Positions 1-8,887 are shown, numbered from the stretch's first letter. The stretch: 64,000 nt of DNA from Hyphomicrobiales bacterium (GCA_900469445.1 UBXM01000004.1:62001-126000); one strand, 5' to 3'. A program made the numbers and translations. The notes: a model not told the origin generated them from the letters alone.

Positions 1-1266
1 GACGATTTCGACAAGCGCAAGACGCCTGAACTTTCGGGCGGTGCCATCGCGATGGCGCTGAACCAGAAATATGCCGGCATCCAGGATGCGTTCATCGCCA
101 TGTTCCCGCCGCCGCCGGTCAACGGTCTCGGCACGACGGGCGGCTTCAAGCTGCAGATCGAGGATCGGGCCGGCTACGGTTACGAGGCTCTCGACGAGGC
201 AACCAAGGCTGTTATGGCAAAGGCTATGGCTGCACCGGAACTGACGGGCGTGTTCTCGAGCTTCCAGATCAACGTGCCGCAGCTTTATGCAGACCTCGAT
301 CGTGCTCGTGCCGAACAGCTCGGTGTCTCGGTGCAGGATGTGTTCGAAACGCTGCAGATCTATCTCGGTTCGCTCTATGTGAACGACTTCAACGCCTTCG
401 GCCGCACCTACAGCGTCCGGGTTCAGGCGGATGCGCAGTATCGCGCCAAGGCCGAGGATATCGGCCAGCTGAAGGTCCGTTCGCAATCGGGCGAGATGAT
501 CCCGCTCTCGGCACTGTTGAAGGTCGATGCATCGGCAGGTCCGGAACGGACGACCCGTTACAACGGCTTCCTGTCGTCGGATATCAACGGCGCTCCGGCA
601 CCGGGCTATTCGTCCGGTCAGGCGGAAGCGGCGATCACCAAGATCCTGGCGGAAACGCTGCCCTCGGGTATCGATTTCGAATGGACGGACCTGACCTACC
701 AGCAGATCCTTGCCGGCAATTCGAGCCTCATCGTCTTTCCGCTCGCCCTGCTGCTCGTCTATCTCGTGCTGGCTGCCCAGTATGAGAGCCTGACACTGCC
801 GATCGCGATCATCATGATCGTGCCGATGGGTGTCTTGGCAGCGCTGACGGGCGTGTGGCTGACCGGCGGCGACAACAACATCTTCACCCAGATAGGATTG
901 GTGGTGTTGGTGGGACTATCGGCAAAGAACGCGATCCTGATCGTGGAATTTGCCCGCGAACTCGAACTTGCCGGAAGGAAGCCCTTCGAGGCTGCGGTCG
1001 AGGCAAGCCGGTTGCGCCTTCGCCCGATCCTGATGACGTCGATGGCGTTCATCATGGGCGTGGTGCCGCTGGTGATCTCGACCGGTGCGGGTGCGGAAAT
1101 GCGTGCCGCCATGGGGGTTGCCGTCTTCTCCGGCATGATCGGCGTCACCTTCTTCGGCATCTTCATGACGCCGGTCTTCTACATGCTGGCGCGAGCCATG
1201 ACGGGCAACCGTCCGCTGCGCCACCATAATACCGAGGTTGCGCCTGCTCTTTCCCCGGCAGAGTAG
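1..1266 (+). CDS. RND multidrug efflux transporter, inner-membrane subunit (C-terminal 421 residues)
   Basis: Partial gene, open at the left window edge. The reading frame continues upstream of the first ATG (position 52), so this is the 3' part of an AcrB/MexB (HAE1) type proton-driven drug exporter, normally about 1040 residues. Visible are the porter/docking region with the SGGAIAMALNQK stretch, then the TM8-TM12 block. The block begins at SSLIVFPLALLLVYLVLAAQ and carries the signature GLSAKNAILIVEFA, ending in the TM11-12 segment before a short hydrophilic tail. Such proteins work in the inner membrane with a periplasmic adaptor and an outer-membrane channel. The adaptor gene, and any TetR regulator, would lie outside the window. 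The family assignment is secure; the substrate is unknown. Confidence 0.95.
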   Translation, partial: DDFDKRKTPELSGGAIAMALNQKYAGIQDAFIAMFPPPPVNGLGTTGGFKLQIEDRAGYGYEALDEATKAVMAKAMAAPELTGVFSSFQINVPQLYADLDRARAEQLGVSVQDVFETLQIYLGSLYVNDFNAFGRTYSVRVQADAQYRAKAEDIGQLKVRSQSGEMIPLSALLKVDASAGPERTTRYNGFLSSDINGAPAPGYSSGQAEAAITKILAETLPSGIDFEWTDLTYQQILAGNSSLIVFPLALLLVYLVLAAQYESLTLPIAIIMIVPMGVLAALTGVWLTGGDNNIFTQIGLVVLVGLSAKNAILIVEFARELELAGRKPFEAAVEASRLRLRPILMTSMAFIMGVVPLVISTGAGAEMRAAMGVAVFSGMIGVTFFGIFMTPVFYMLARAMTGNRPLRHHNTEVAPALSPAE

Positions 1267-1274
1267 GCAGCATG

Positions 1275-1306
1275 GCCGCGCGGACCGCTCTCTCCGTCCG
1301 CGCGGC
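1275..1306. terminator. Hairpin between convergent RND and SDR genes
   Basis: A perfect 11-bp inverted repeat, GCCGCGCGGAC at 1275-1285 and GTCCGCGCGGC at 1296-1306, separated by a 10-nt loop. It lies between the converging stop codons of the RND pump and the SDR gene. Flanking T runs are short (ATTT), so it may be a weak bidirectional terminator. Confidence 0.55.
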
Positions 1307-1314
1307 ATTTCATC

Positions 1315-2085
1315 TCAGAGCATTCCGCCGTCGATGACCAGCGTTTGCGCGGTCATGGCGGCGGAGGCGTCTGAAGCCAGGAAAAGGCAGGGACCGACCA
1401 GGTCTGTGCCGTCGAGGGTTCGTTTCAGGCATTGCCGGGAAAGCATCGCGGCGATGCTTTCCTTCGTCAGCCACAGGCGTTTCTGTCTTTCGGTGATGAT
1501 CATTCCGGGCAGGATTGCGTTGACGCGGATCCCTTCGGGGCCGAGCTTTCCGGCAAGGCTTTTCGTCAGTCCGATGATGGCGGCCTTGGCGGTCGTATAG
1601 GCCGGCATGTTGCCGGTGTTGAGCAGGTAGGAGATCGACGAGAAATTGACGATCGCGCCGCTGCCGGCCTCTCGGATGAACGGCACGGCCGCCTGCGAAA
1701 CGAAGAACATCTGCTTCAGGTTGATCGCCTGGCTTTTGTCCCAATAGTCTTCGGTAATATCCTCCAGACTGCGCCTGTCATCCCATCCGGCATTGTTGAC
1801 CAGAACCGACAACGAACCGAGACGCTCTGCTGCGTCGCGGACTGCCGCCTGGGCTTCCTCCACGCTTGATAGATCTGCCCGGATGAACAGAGGCTTGTGG
1901 CTTGCGTCCTTTGCCAATTGTTCGACCAGCGCGAGGCTCGGTTCTACCGCGATGTCGATAAAGGCGACCTTGGCGCCCTGTTTGGCAAAAGCTTCGACCA
2001 GTGCGGCGCCGATCCCCGAACCGCCGCCAGTGATCAGGACGCCGCGGTCTTTCAGGTCGGCATGGATTGCGGATGGGTATGGCAA
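1315..2085 (-). CDS. SDR family NAD(P)-dependent oxidoreductase
   Basis: A classical short-chain dehydrogenase/reductase of 256 residues, the usual family length. The cofactor-binding TGGGSGIG is at residues 19-26, and Asp44 at the end of beta-2 suggests NAD preference. NNAG is at 97-100, and the catalytic Ser150, Tyr163 and Lys167 (YTTAK) are all present. The start is a TTG with a strong AGGGAGG Shine-Dalgarno sequence about 5 nt upstream; there is no ATG nearby. The gene is monocistronic, divergent from the HAD phosphatase gene and convergent with the RND gene. The substrate cannot be read from the sequence; sugar or polyol dehydrogenases and FabG-like reductases share this architecture. 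Confidence 0.93.
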   Translation of the reverse strand: MPYPSAIHADLKDRGVLITGGGSGIGAALVEAFAKQGAKVAFIDIAVEPSLALVEQLAKDASHKPLFIRADLSSVEEAQAAVRDAAERLGSLSVLVNNAGWDDRRSLEDITEDYWDKSQAINLKQMFFVSQAAVPFIREAGSGAIVNFSSISYLLNTGNMPAYTTAKAAIIGLTKSLAGKLGPEGIRVNAILPGMIITERQKRLWLTKESIAAMLSRQCLKRTLDGTDLVGPCLFLASDASAAMTAQTLVIDGGML

Positions 2086-2220
2086 ATGATCCTCCCTTTG
2101 ATATCCCGCGGCAAACTTACCCGGATGGGTGAAAAATTCACGGGAATATTTGCGCCTGCGGCACTTGCGGGATAGTCATGGAATTCCCGCCATTTGCCAC
2201 TCATTTCGAGAGGAATTCCC

Positions 2221-2901
2221 TTGTCTTCTGCCGCTTCCGCCAAGCCCGTCCTGCCGTCGCGCGACTATGCCGCCTTCCTGTTCGATATGGATGGCACGAT
2301 CCTGAGTTCGACGGCCGCCGCAGAGCGGGTCTGGGGCAAATGGGCGGAGGGAATGGGGCTGGATGTGGAAAAATTCCTGCCGACCATGCATGGCCGTCGC
2401 GGCATCGACACGATCACCGATCTGAACCTTCCGGGCGTCGATCCGATCGTCGAAGCGGGAAAGATTTTGCAAGGAGAGATCGATGACGTCGAAGGCGTCG
2501 TTCCGCTTGGCGGCGCGGCCGAGTTCCTGAAGCAGTTGCCGGTCGAGCGTTGGGCGATCGTCACGTCGTCGCCGCTGGAACTGGCCAAGGCTAGGCTCGC
2601 TGCTGCGGGTATTCCGGTGCCGAAATATCTCGTCACGGCTGAGGATGTCACCATCGGCAAGCCCAATCCGCAGGGCTATCGTCTCGGCGCCGAGCGTCTC
2701 GGTTTCAACCCGAGCGACGTGCTTGTGTTCGAGGACGTGCCGGCAGGCATTCAGGCGGGCGAGGCGGCAGGCGCCGAGGTCATGGTTATCACGGCAACGC
2801 ACAGCCATCCGGTCGAAGGTGGTCAGTATCGTATGACCGACTACACAGCCGTCGCCCCGCATGTGGCGGACGACGGCCGTCTGTCATTCCGGCTGAAATA
2901 A
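2221..2901 (+). CDS. HAD-IA family hydrolase (small-molecule phosphatase)
   Basis: A haloacid-dehalogenase phosphatase resembling the sugar-phosphate/glycerol-phosphate phosphatases (Gph, DOG, beta-phosphoglucomutase group). Motif I is DMDGT with nucleophile Asp22 and acid Asp24, followed by a helical cap. Motif II is the VTSSP region, motif III is the Lys of IGKPNP, and motif IV is FEDVPAGIQAG, which binds Mg2+. I chose the TTG at 2221 because GAGAGGAA sits 5-6 nt before it; an in-frame TTG at 2194 would add nine residues but lacks a ribosome site. The gene ends 5 nt before the stop of the convergent permease gene. The cytosolic substrate is unknown. Confidence 0.88.
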   Translation: MSSAASAKPVLPSRDYAAFLFDMDGTILSSTAAAERVWGKWAEGMGLDVEKFLPTMHGRRGIDTITDLNLPGVDPIVEAGKILQGEIDDVEGVVPLGGAAEFLKQLPVERWAIVTSSPLELAKARLAAAGIPVPKYLVTAEDVTIGKPNPQGYRLGAERLGFNPSDVLVFEDVPAGIQAGEAAGAEVMVITATHSHPVEGGQYRMTDYTAVAPHVADDGRLSFRLK

Positions 2902-2906
2902 CAGGC

Positions 2907-4268
2907 TCAGTTTGACTGGTTCGCCGTGCGCATGACCTGCACCGTGGCGAACCAGAGCACCGTTCCCAGAACGAGAAGGCAGCCGGCGATCACGTATTGG
3001 ATCGGATCGCGGCCGGTCCAGGGACCTGCCAGAAAGGCGCAGGTGATGGCGCCGAGTACCGGCAGTATGGTCGGCGTGCGAAAATGCTTGTGGCTGACCG
3101 TGTCCTTCCTCAAGACGAGGACTGCAACGTTGACGATGGTGAAGACGCAGAGCAGCAGCAGCGCCGTCGTGCCGCCAAGTTCCTTCACGCCGCCGGCAAA
3201 CAGGATGAGTGCCACCGCCAGAAGCGATGTGAAGATGATCGCGACATAAGGGGTACGGCGTGTCGGATGAACCTTTCCGAGAGACACGGGCAGAACACCC
3301 TCGCGGCTCATGCCGTAGAGCAGGCGGCTTGCCATCAGCATGTTGATGAGTGCCGAATTGGCGACGGCAAACATGGTGATGATGGCGAATATGCTGATCG
3401 GGAAGTTGGGGGCTCCGGCCTGGATGACCTTCAGCAGGGGCGTATCGCCTTCGCCGAGTTCCGCGGCAGGCACGAGCGTAATGGCCGAGATCGCGACGAG
3501 AACGTAGATCGTGCCGGTGATGGCAAGTCCGCCGAGGAGGACCCTGGGAAAGATCTTGCTCGGCTTCTTGCATTCCTCCGCCATGTTGACGGAGTCCTCG
3601 AAGCCTACCATCGCGAAGAAGGCGAGGGTCGTGGCGGCCACGACCGGCCAGAAAGCTCCACCGCCTTCCGGCGCTTCGAACGTCCAGGCGCGCGAGACGT
3701 CGCCCTGGCCGCCTGCAATGGCCCAGAAGCCGATACCGATGATAATCAGCAGGCCTGTCAGTTCCACGACCGTCAGGAGCACGTTCAGCTTGACGCTTTC
3801 ACCGACGCCGCGGAAATTGATCGCGGCAACGAGTGCGATAAAGCCGACAGCGATCAGCGGTACGCCCATTGCGCCGAACTCCAGACCGAGCGATGTGGAG
3901 AAATTGGCGGCGAATGCGCGTGATGCCGTGGCGGCCGAGGTGATGCCCGAGGACATGACCGCGAAAGCGACGAGGAATGTCACGAAGTGGATGCCGAAGG
4001 CCTTGTGGGTATAGAGCGCCGCACCGGCAGCTTTCGGATATTTGGTGACCAGTTCGAGATAGCTGCATGCCGTCAGCAGCGCGACGATGAAGGCGATGAG
4101 GAACGGCAGCCAGACGACGCCTCCTACTTCCGCCGCCACCTGTCCGGTCAGCGCGTAGATGCCGGTACCCAGAATGTCGCCGACAATGAAAAGCAGCAGC
4201 AGGCCCGGCCCCATGACCCGCTTCAGCTCATGGCGCTCCTCGCCACCCTCCTTGGTGATATTCTCCAT
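2907..4268 (-). CDS. APC family amino-acid permease
   Basis: A 453-residue polytopic membrane protein of the amino acid-polyamine-organocation superfamily, closest in look to the cationic amino-acid transporter (CAT/YfnA) branch. A short cytosolic N-terminus leads into TM1 with the unwound-helix motif GDILGTGIYAL, which binds substrate backbone in this fold. About twelve hydrophobic segments follow, with the conserved loop PTRRTPYVAI before TM9. It is predicted to be a proton- or sodium-coupled importer in the inner membrane. It stands alone. A 15-bp palindrome 86 bp upstream could be its operator. The amino-acid specificity is not deducible. Confidence 0.92.
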   Translation of the reverse strand: MENITKEGGEERHELKRVMGPGLLLLFIVGDILGTGIYALTGQVAAEVGGVVWLPFLIAFIVALLTACSYLELVTKYPKAAGAALYTHKAFGIHFVTFLVAFAVMSSGITSAATASRAFAANFSTSLGLEFGAMGVPLIAVGFIALVAAINFRGVGESVKLNVLLTVVELTGLLIIIGIGFWAIAGGQGDVSRAWTFEAPEGGGAFWPVVAATTLAFFAMVGFEDSVNMAEECKKPSKIFPRVLLGGLAITGTIYVLVAISAITLVPAAELGEGDTPLLKVIQAGAPNFPISIFAIITMFAVANSALINMLMASRLLYGMSREGVLPVSLGKVHPTRRTPYVAIIFTSLLAVALILFAGGVKELGGTTALLLLCVFTIVNVAVLVLRKDTVSHKHFRTPTILPVLGAITCAFLAGPWTGRDPIQYVIAGCLLVLGTVLWFATVQVMRTANQSN

Positions 4269-4353
4269 GCCATGATCCTCCCAGCAGCGAATTTATCGCG
4301 GATAATGGATGTCGAGGTATCAAGGTTCCATCGCAGGATAAGTGTCCTCATAC

Positions 4354-4368
4354 ATGACCGTTGGTCAT
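4354..4368. promoter_or_regulatory. Perfect palindrome, candidate repressor operator upstream of the permease gene
   Basis: ATGACC-GTT-GGTCAT, a perfect 6-bp inverted repeat with a 3-bp spacer. It lies in the 96-bp interval before the permease start and touches the stop codon of the downstream-facing yqaA-like gene. The shape resembles TetR or GntR operators; the regulator is unknown. Confidence 0.4.
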
Positions 4369-4823
4369 ATATTCAGGAATCCCAGTGTGATAGCCGTGAG
4401 CACCGCGTAACGTGCGGCCTTGCCGATGAAGACGAGCAGCAGGAATGTCGGCAAAGGTTCCTTCAATATTCCAGCCACGACCGTCAGCGCGTCGCCGCCG
4501 ATCGGCAGCCAGCTGAACAGAAGCGACCACCGGCCATAGCGCTGATACCAGCGTTGGGCCTTTTCGAGCTGTGCGGGTTTGACCGGGAACCAGCGTTTGT
4601 CCTTGAAACGCTCGATCCCACGGCCGAGCAGCCAGTTCACGGCGCCGCCAAGCGTATTGCCGACGGATGCGGTCAGCAGCAGCGCCGTGACGGAATGATC
4701 GCCGGTCAAAAGAAGGCCGACAAGGATTGCCTCCGACTGCAGGGGAAGGATCGTCGCTGCGATAAAGGCCGCAAAAAACAGTCCCGCATAGGCGGCAAGG
4801 CCAAGAAACATGAAATCAAGCAT
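4365..4823 (-). CDS. YqaA family inner-membrane protein (DedA-related)
   Basis: About 152 residues with four hydrophobic segments, matching the small YqaA branch of the VTT/SNARE-associated (DedA-like) membrane family. It contains the re-entrant-loop type stretch SVGNTLGGAVNWLLGRG and the downstream motif RYGRWSLLFSWLPIGGDALT, both typical of YqaA. The function is unsettled; relatives act in lipid scrambling or envelope homeostasis. The longest frame opens at a TTG (4847), but that codon lies inside the secDF terminator hairpin, so I take the ATG at 4823; the ATG at 4811 is also possible. The gene follows secDF on the same strand behind that terminator and probably has its own promoter. Confidence 0.82.
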   Translation of the reverse strand: MLDFMFLGLAAYAGLFFAAFIAATILPLQSEAILVGLLLTGDHSVTALLLTASVGNTLGGAVNWLLGRGIERFKDKRWFPVKPAQLEKAQRWYQRYGRWSLLFSWLPIGGDALTVVAGILKEPLPTFLLLVFIGKAARYAVLTAITLGFLNI

Positions 4824-4845
4824 CCTTGCGGCAAGAGTGGATAGC

Positions 4846-4873
4846 AAAAGGGGCGGAATTCGATCCGCCCCTT
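4846..4873 (-). terminator. Rho-independent terminator of secDF
   Basis: Stem AAGGGGCGGA (4848-4857) with TCCGCCCCTT (4864-4873), a 10-bp perfect pairing with a 6-nt loop. On the minus strand it is followed by TTTTGC. It lies 22 bp after the secDF stop. Confidence 0.8.
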
Positions 4874-4895
4874 CGCATGTCTGAATTGGTGCCGA

Positions 4896-7424
4896 TCAGG
4901 CCTTGCTGATGCCCGTGGTATCTTCGGCAACCTCTTCTGCGGGCTTCTGCGCGCGGTGACGGGTGCGCCAGTCGCCGAGGAAGAGCAGGATCGGGGCTGC
5001 GATGAAGACGGACGACAGCGCTGCGACCGCAATACCGAAGACCATCGGGATGGCGAAGCTCGACACGGCGCTGCCGCCCCAGATTGCCATCGGCAACATG
5101 CAGAGGAAGGCGGTGGCAGAGGTGTAGAGGCTTCGTGCCAGCGTTTCGTTGATCGACAGGTCGATCAGGTCGCGCAGCGGCATCTTCTTGTAGATACGCA
5201 TGTTTTCGCGCATGCGGTCATAGACCACGACCTTGTCGTTGACCGAGTAACCGACAAGCGTCAGCACGGCGGCGATGGCGGTCAGGTTGAAGTCGAGTCC
5301 GGTGATGGCGAAGAAGCCGACGGTCTTGGTGATGTCGAGGACCAAGGTGATGATCGCGCCGACCGCGAACGGCCATTCGAAGCGCACCCAGATATAGATC
5401 ATCATCGCGATGGAGGCGAGGAAGAGCGACAGGAAGCCTGCGACGGCAAGCTCGCCAGAGACCTTCGGACCGACGACTTCGGTGCGTTCCACCTTGGCGG
5501 TCGGATCGATCTTGGTGACTTCCGCCTTGAGCGCCTCGACGGCGACGGTCTGTGCCTGTTCGCCGCCGTCCTGACGTTCGACGCGAACCAGAACACGGTT
5601 ATGGGCACCGAATTCCTGCAGGCCGACTTCACCGAAACCGAGTTCGCTCAACCCCGAACGGAAGGCTGCGAGATCGGCTTCGTTCTGGGTGACGACTTCC
5701 ATCTGGATACCGCCGCGGAAGTCGACGCCGTAATTCAGGCCGGGCTTGAAGAACAGGAAGACGGAGGCGATCGACAGGACGATCGAGATGCCGATGCCGA
5801 TATAACGGCCGCGCATGAAGCGGATCTGCGTGCCATCCGGAACCAGATTGATCGGCAGAAGCGGCTTGATTTCGATCTTCTTCAGCTTGCGGCGGGCGGT
5901 AATGGCGATCATGGCAACGCGCACGACCGAAACGGCGGTGAACATCGAGATCATGATGCCGAGGCCCATGGTGACGGCAAAGCCGCGGACCGGGCCGGAA
6001 CCGAACCAGAAGAGAAGCACGGTGGCGATAAGGGCGGTGACGTTGGAGTCGACGATGGTCGAATACGCGCGGGCAAAGCCTGCATCGATCGCGGCAAAGG
6101 CGCTCTTGCCCTTGCGGGTTTCTTCCTTGATGCGCTCGTTGATGAGAACGTTGGCGTCAACGGCGAGACCGATACCGAGCACGACACCGGCGATGCCGGG
6201 CAAAGTCAGGGTCGATCCGATCAGCGTCAGGCCCGCGAAGGTGAGGATGACGTTGATGAGCAGCGCAGTGTTGGCGAGAATGCCCCAGAAACCATAGAGG
6301 AAGAACATAAAGCCGACGACCAGCACGAAGCCGATGAAGCCGGTGAAAATGCCCATCTCGATCGCGTCGGCGCCGAGGTCGGCACCGACGGTGCGTTCTT
6401 CGATGACGGTCAGTTTGGCCGGAAGCGAGCCGGCACGCAGAAGGGCTGCAAGCGTGGTGGTTTCCTGCGGCGTGAAGCTGCCGGAAATCTGACCGGAACC
6501 GCCGGTGATCGGCGTCTGGATGGTCGGGGCGCTCAGAACCTTGTTGTCGAGAACGATGGCGAACGGACGGCCGACATTGGCTTGGGTGATCTGGGCAAAA
6601 CGGGTCGCACCGGCCGAATCGAAACGGAAGGTGACGATCGGCTGTTGGGTCTGCTGCTCGAATGCGGCGCGCGCATCCGTCAGACGGTCACCGGAGAGCT
6701 CGACACGATCGAGAACCGGATATTGCTGGCCACGCTCGTCCGACAGCATGGTGACGCCGGGTTCGCCGGGGTTGCCGAGCAGATGGAAGCTCATCTTGGC
6801 GGTCGAGCCGAGAAGCTGGCGCAGGCGCGACGGATCCTGTTCGCCGGGAAGCTGGACGAGAACACGATCAGCGCCGACACGCTGGATCGTCGGTTCGGCA
6901 ACGCCGACCTGGTCGACACGCTGGCGGATGATTTCAAGGCTCTGCTCGACGGCACCGGCGATATGGGCGTTGATGCCCGCTTCGGTCTGCGAGATCGAGA
7001 TCGAGTTTTCGCTCGGCGTGGTGATCGAAAGATCGGAACTGCCGACCGAACCGATGCCGACCGGGTTGGACAGCGTCTGCAATTCGGTCACGGCCTGATC
7101 ACGCTGGGCGGGATCGCGCAGCGTCACGAGGATCGCGTCGCCCGCACGGCGGATGGCCGAGGTGTTGATATTCTTGTCGCGCAGGACACGACGCGTATCC
7201 TGCGTCAGGCTCTGAATGCGCTCGTTGATCAGATCGGCACGATCGACTTCGAGCACGAGGTGCGAGCCGCCGCGAAGGTCGAGACCAAGCGATACGCGGC
7301 TATGGGGAAGCCAGGACGGCATGCGGTCCAGCGTGGACTGCGGGATGACATTCGGCAGCGCCACCAGAATGCCGATGAAGATGATGAAAGCATAGCTTGC
7401 CACCAACCACGGAGAATTTCTCAT
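4896..7424 (-). CDS. secDF: Protein translocase subunit SecDF (fused SecD-SecF)
   Basis: An 842-residue fusion of SecD and SecF, the RND-superfamily proton-driven module that pulls preproteins through SecYEG on the periplasmic side. The SecD half has an N-terminal TM helix, the GLDLRGG motif near residue 50, the large P1 periplasmic domain and a five-TM bundle containing GIGLAVDANVLINERI. The SecF half begins near residue 530 with a TM helix, GVDFRGG, the P4 periplasmic domain and a second TM bundle containing GYSVNDKVVVYDRMREN. E. coli carries these as two genes; a single fused gene is common in rhizobia. yajC is not adjacent here. The C-terminal tail is hydrophilic. Confidence 0.97.
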   Translation of the reverse strand: MRNSPWLVASYAFIIFIGILVALPNVIPQSTLDRMPSWLPHSRVSLGLDLRGGSHLVLEVDRADLINERIQSLTQDTRRVLRDKNINTSAIRRAGDAILVTLRDPAQRDQAVTELQTLSNPVGIGSVGSSDLSITTPSENSISISQTEAGINAHIAGAVEQSLEIIRQRVDQVGVAEPTIQRVGADRVLVQLPGEQDPSRLRQLLGSTAKMSFHLLGNPGEPGVTMLSDERGQQYPVLDRVELSGDRLTDARAAFEQQTQQPIVTFRFDSAGATRFAQITQANVGRPFAIVLDNKVLSAPTIQTPITGGSGQISGSFTPQETTTLAALLRAGSLPAKLTVIEERTVGADLGADAIEMGIFTGFIGFVLVVGFMFFLYGFWGILANTALLINVILTFAGLTLIGSTLTLPGIAGVVLGIGLAVDANVLINERIKEETRKGKSAFAAIDAGFARAYSTIVDSNVTALIATVLLFWFGSGPVRGFAVTMGLGIMISMFTAVSVVRVAMIAITARRKLKKIEIKPLLPINLVPDGTQIRFMRGRYIGIGISIVLSIASVFLFFKPGLNYGVDFRGGIQMEVVTQNEADLAAFRSGLSELGFGEVGLQEFGAHNRVLVRVERQDGGEQAQTVAVEALKAEVTKIDPTAKVERTEVVGPKVSGELAVAGFLSLFLASIAMMIYIWVRFEWPFAVGAIITLVLDITKTVGFFAITGLDFNLTAIAAVLTLVGYSVNDKVVVYDRMRENMRIYKKMPLRDLIDLSINETLARSLYTSATAFLCMLPMAIWGGSAVSSFAIPMVFGIAVAALSSVFIAAPILLFLGDWRTRHRAQKPAEEVAEDTTGISKA

Positions 7425-7503
7425 TGTTCAGATCCTGTTTGGCCCGGACCGGTCAGCGGTCAGCATGGCCGTCAATTTTCATGCCGTGAGGCGAATATAT
7501 CGA

Positions 7504-7908
7504 TCAGACCGCGACCGGCGGTGCGCGGGGCAGGGCACCCGGCCAATCATCCGCGGAAAACAGAGCATTCTTATGGCTCGGAGCCTTAGCCGAAGCATAG
7601 GCGTTTGCCGGAAGGGCAAAAAAACGCGGGGCGGGCAGCCCGTTGTCGATGGAGGCCTGGTTGCCTGTGCTGTCCTTGCGCTCGGCAATCGAGACGGCGC
7701 GCAGAGGGTCGCGTTTGGTCAGCGCCGGAGACCTGTCCGAGCGGTCATCCACCGGACGTGCCGATGTTGCGATGTCAGCGTTGCGCGGTGAGCCGGCGAG
7801 AAGTCCGAAGAGAGCAATCAGGAATGCGGCGGCGAGAACCGGCAGGCGCGCAAGATCGGCTTGCACGCGTCCACCCGTCTTCCGATTTCGCAGCGGGAAA
7901 ACCGCCAT
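7504..7908 (-). CDS. Hypothetical protein with N-terminal membrane anchor or signal
   Basis: About 134 residues with no recognised domain. A basic N-terminus (RNRKTGGR) is followed by one hydrophobic helix, LPVLAAAFLIALFGLLAG. The rest is a polar, Pro/Ala-rich region that would lie in the periplasm and ends in Pro-rich sequence. The ATG at 7908 has GGAGCAGG upstream; a GTG at 7914 is also in frame. It sits 79 bp upstream of secDF on the same strand and could be cotranscribed. Overlapping open frames on the other strand look like noise. Support is the start signals, a plausible anchor and its position, not homology. Confidence 0.5.
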   Translation of the reverse strand: MAVFPLRNRKTGGRVQADLARLPVLAAAFLIALFGLLAGSPRNADIATSARPVDDRSDRSPALTKRDPLRAVSIAERKDSTGNQASIDNGLPAPRFFALPANAYASAKAPSHKNALFSADDWPGALPRAPPVAV

Positions 7909-7983
7909 CCGCACCTGCTCCGGATATTAAGGCGTGTCGCGATCCTTCCGGATTCGCTCCCGACGCTTTAATCTTATTTTGCA

Positions 7984-8037
7984 GCATGTCGTTGCCGAAA
8001 ACCGGTTCACAGTTTTTCGCGACATGCTTTAGAGATT
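7984..8037. repeat. Rhizobial palindromic intergenic repeat (copy A)
   Basis: Outer stem GCATGTCG (7984-7991) with CGACATGC (8030-8037), an inner CGAAAA/TTTTCG stem and the internal ACCGGTTCAC stretch. This matches a palindrome family I know to be common between rhizobial genes. Related copies are at 30604-30648 and 47914-48013. Confidence 0.7.
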
Positions 8038-8092
8038 CGAAATTCGTTCCGAACGAGGCCGCCTTCTAAAGGAAGGGGGCTTTTCGGTCAAC

Positions 8093-8115
8093 AAAAGGGC
8101 CTCCGAAGAGGCCCT
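8093..8115 (-). terminator. Rho-independent terminator of the alpha/beta hydrolase gene
   Basis: AGGGCCTC (8096-8103), tetraloop CGAA (TTCG on the transcribed strand), GAGGCCCT (8108-8115), then a short T run on the minus strand. It starts 7 bp past the hydrolase stop. Confidence 0.85.
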
Positions 8116-8121
8116 GTCTAT

Positions 8122-8799
8122 TCAGCGGATGCGCTTGGCGGCCGGTTCCGGCACCAGTTCGCCCTGCAGGCGACGATCGAGGTAATCCTCGCATTCGCCC
8201 ATCAGCGTATCGACCTGGCCGTTGAAGAAGTGATTGGCGCCCTCGACGACCTTGTGGGTGATGAGGATGCCCTTTTGGGTCTTCAGCTTCTCGACGAGGC
8301 CGTTGACGTCCTTCTCCGGCGCGACCTTGTCGGAATCACCATTGATGATGAGGCCGGAAGACGGGCAGGGCGCGAGGAACGAAAAATCATAGATGTTCGG
8401 CTGCGGTGCAATCGACATGAAACCTTCGATTTCCGGGCGGCGCATCAGGAGCTGCATGCCGATCCAGGCGCCAAAGGAATAACCGGCGACCCAGCAGCTT
8501 TTCGAATCAGGATGCAGACCCTGGACCCAGTCGAGCGCGGAGGCGGCATCCGACAGTTCGCCGGCGCCGTGGTCGAATTCACCCTGGCTGCGGCCGATCG
8601 AACGGAAGTTGAAGCGCAGCGTCGTGAAACCGCGCTTCTGGAACATGTAGAAGAGCTGGTAGACGATCTGATTGTTCATCGTGCCACCGAACTGGGGGTG
8701 CGGATGCAGGATGATCGCGATCGGCGCACTCTTTTCCTTGGAGGGCTGGTAACGTCCTTCCAGGCGGCCGGCAGGGCCGTTGAAAATCACTTCGGGCAT
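8122..8799 (-). CDS. Alpha/beta hydrolase (CocE/NonD-like, DUF-type esterase)
   Basis: A 225-residue cytosolic alpha/beta-fold hydrolase of the short group often annotated as alpha/beta hydrolase in rhizobia. HPHPQFGGTMNN near residue 33 forms the oxyanion region. The nucleophile elbow is GYSFGA (Ser). The acid is in NGDSDKVAP (Asp) and the catalytic His is in EGANHFF. The ATG at 8799 is preferred over the ATG at 8814, since homologues normally begin MPEVIFNGPAGRLEGRY. It is divergent from the suf operon and shares that 237-bp intergenic region. The substrate is unknown; an ester or amide is likely. Confidence 0.85.
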   Translation of the reverse strand: MPEVIFNGPAGRLEGRYQPSKEKSAPIAIILHPHPQFGGTMNNQIVYQLFYMFQKRGFTTLRFNFRSIGRSQGEFDHGAGELSDAASALDWVQGLHPDSKSCWVAGYSFGAWIGMQLLMRRPEIEGFMSIAPQPNIYDFSFLAPCPSSGLIINGDSDKVAPEKDVNGLVEKLKTQKGILITHKVVEGANHFFNGQVDTLMGECEDYLDRRLQGELVPEPAAKRIR

Positions 8800-8854
8800 C
8801 GGTACTCCGGTCAATCGTTTCTGGTTCCAACTTGCGCTTGTCGTCGAGTTTGAC

Positions 8855-8883
8855 TTGACGAACGCGCTCAGCTTTTTTAGAAC
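8855..8883 (+). promoter_or_regulatory. Candidate sigma-70 type promoter of the suf operon
   Basis: TTGACG (8855-8860), 17-bp spacer, TAGAAC (8878-8883). The predicted start is near 8890, inside the Irr-like palindrome, which suits repression. An overlapping TTGACT is at 8850-8855. Confidence 0.55.
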
Positions 8884-8887
8884 TCAG

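Noticed and set aside
4956-7589. 877-codon + strand frame opposite secDF
   Set aside because: Antisense shadow of secDF with low-complexity Asp/Gly/Arg composition and no recognisable motif.
7605-8069. 154-codon + strand frame opposite the hypothetical gene before secDF
   Set aside because: Overlaps a minus-strand frame with a better start and a plausible membrane anchor, and runs through a palindromic repeat.
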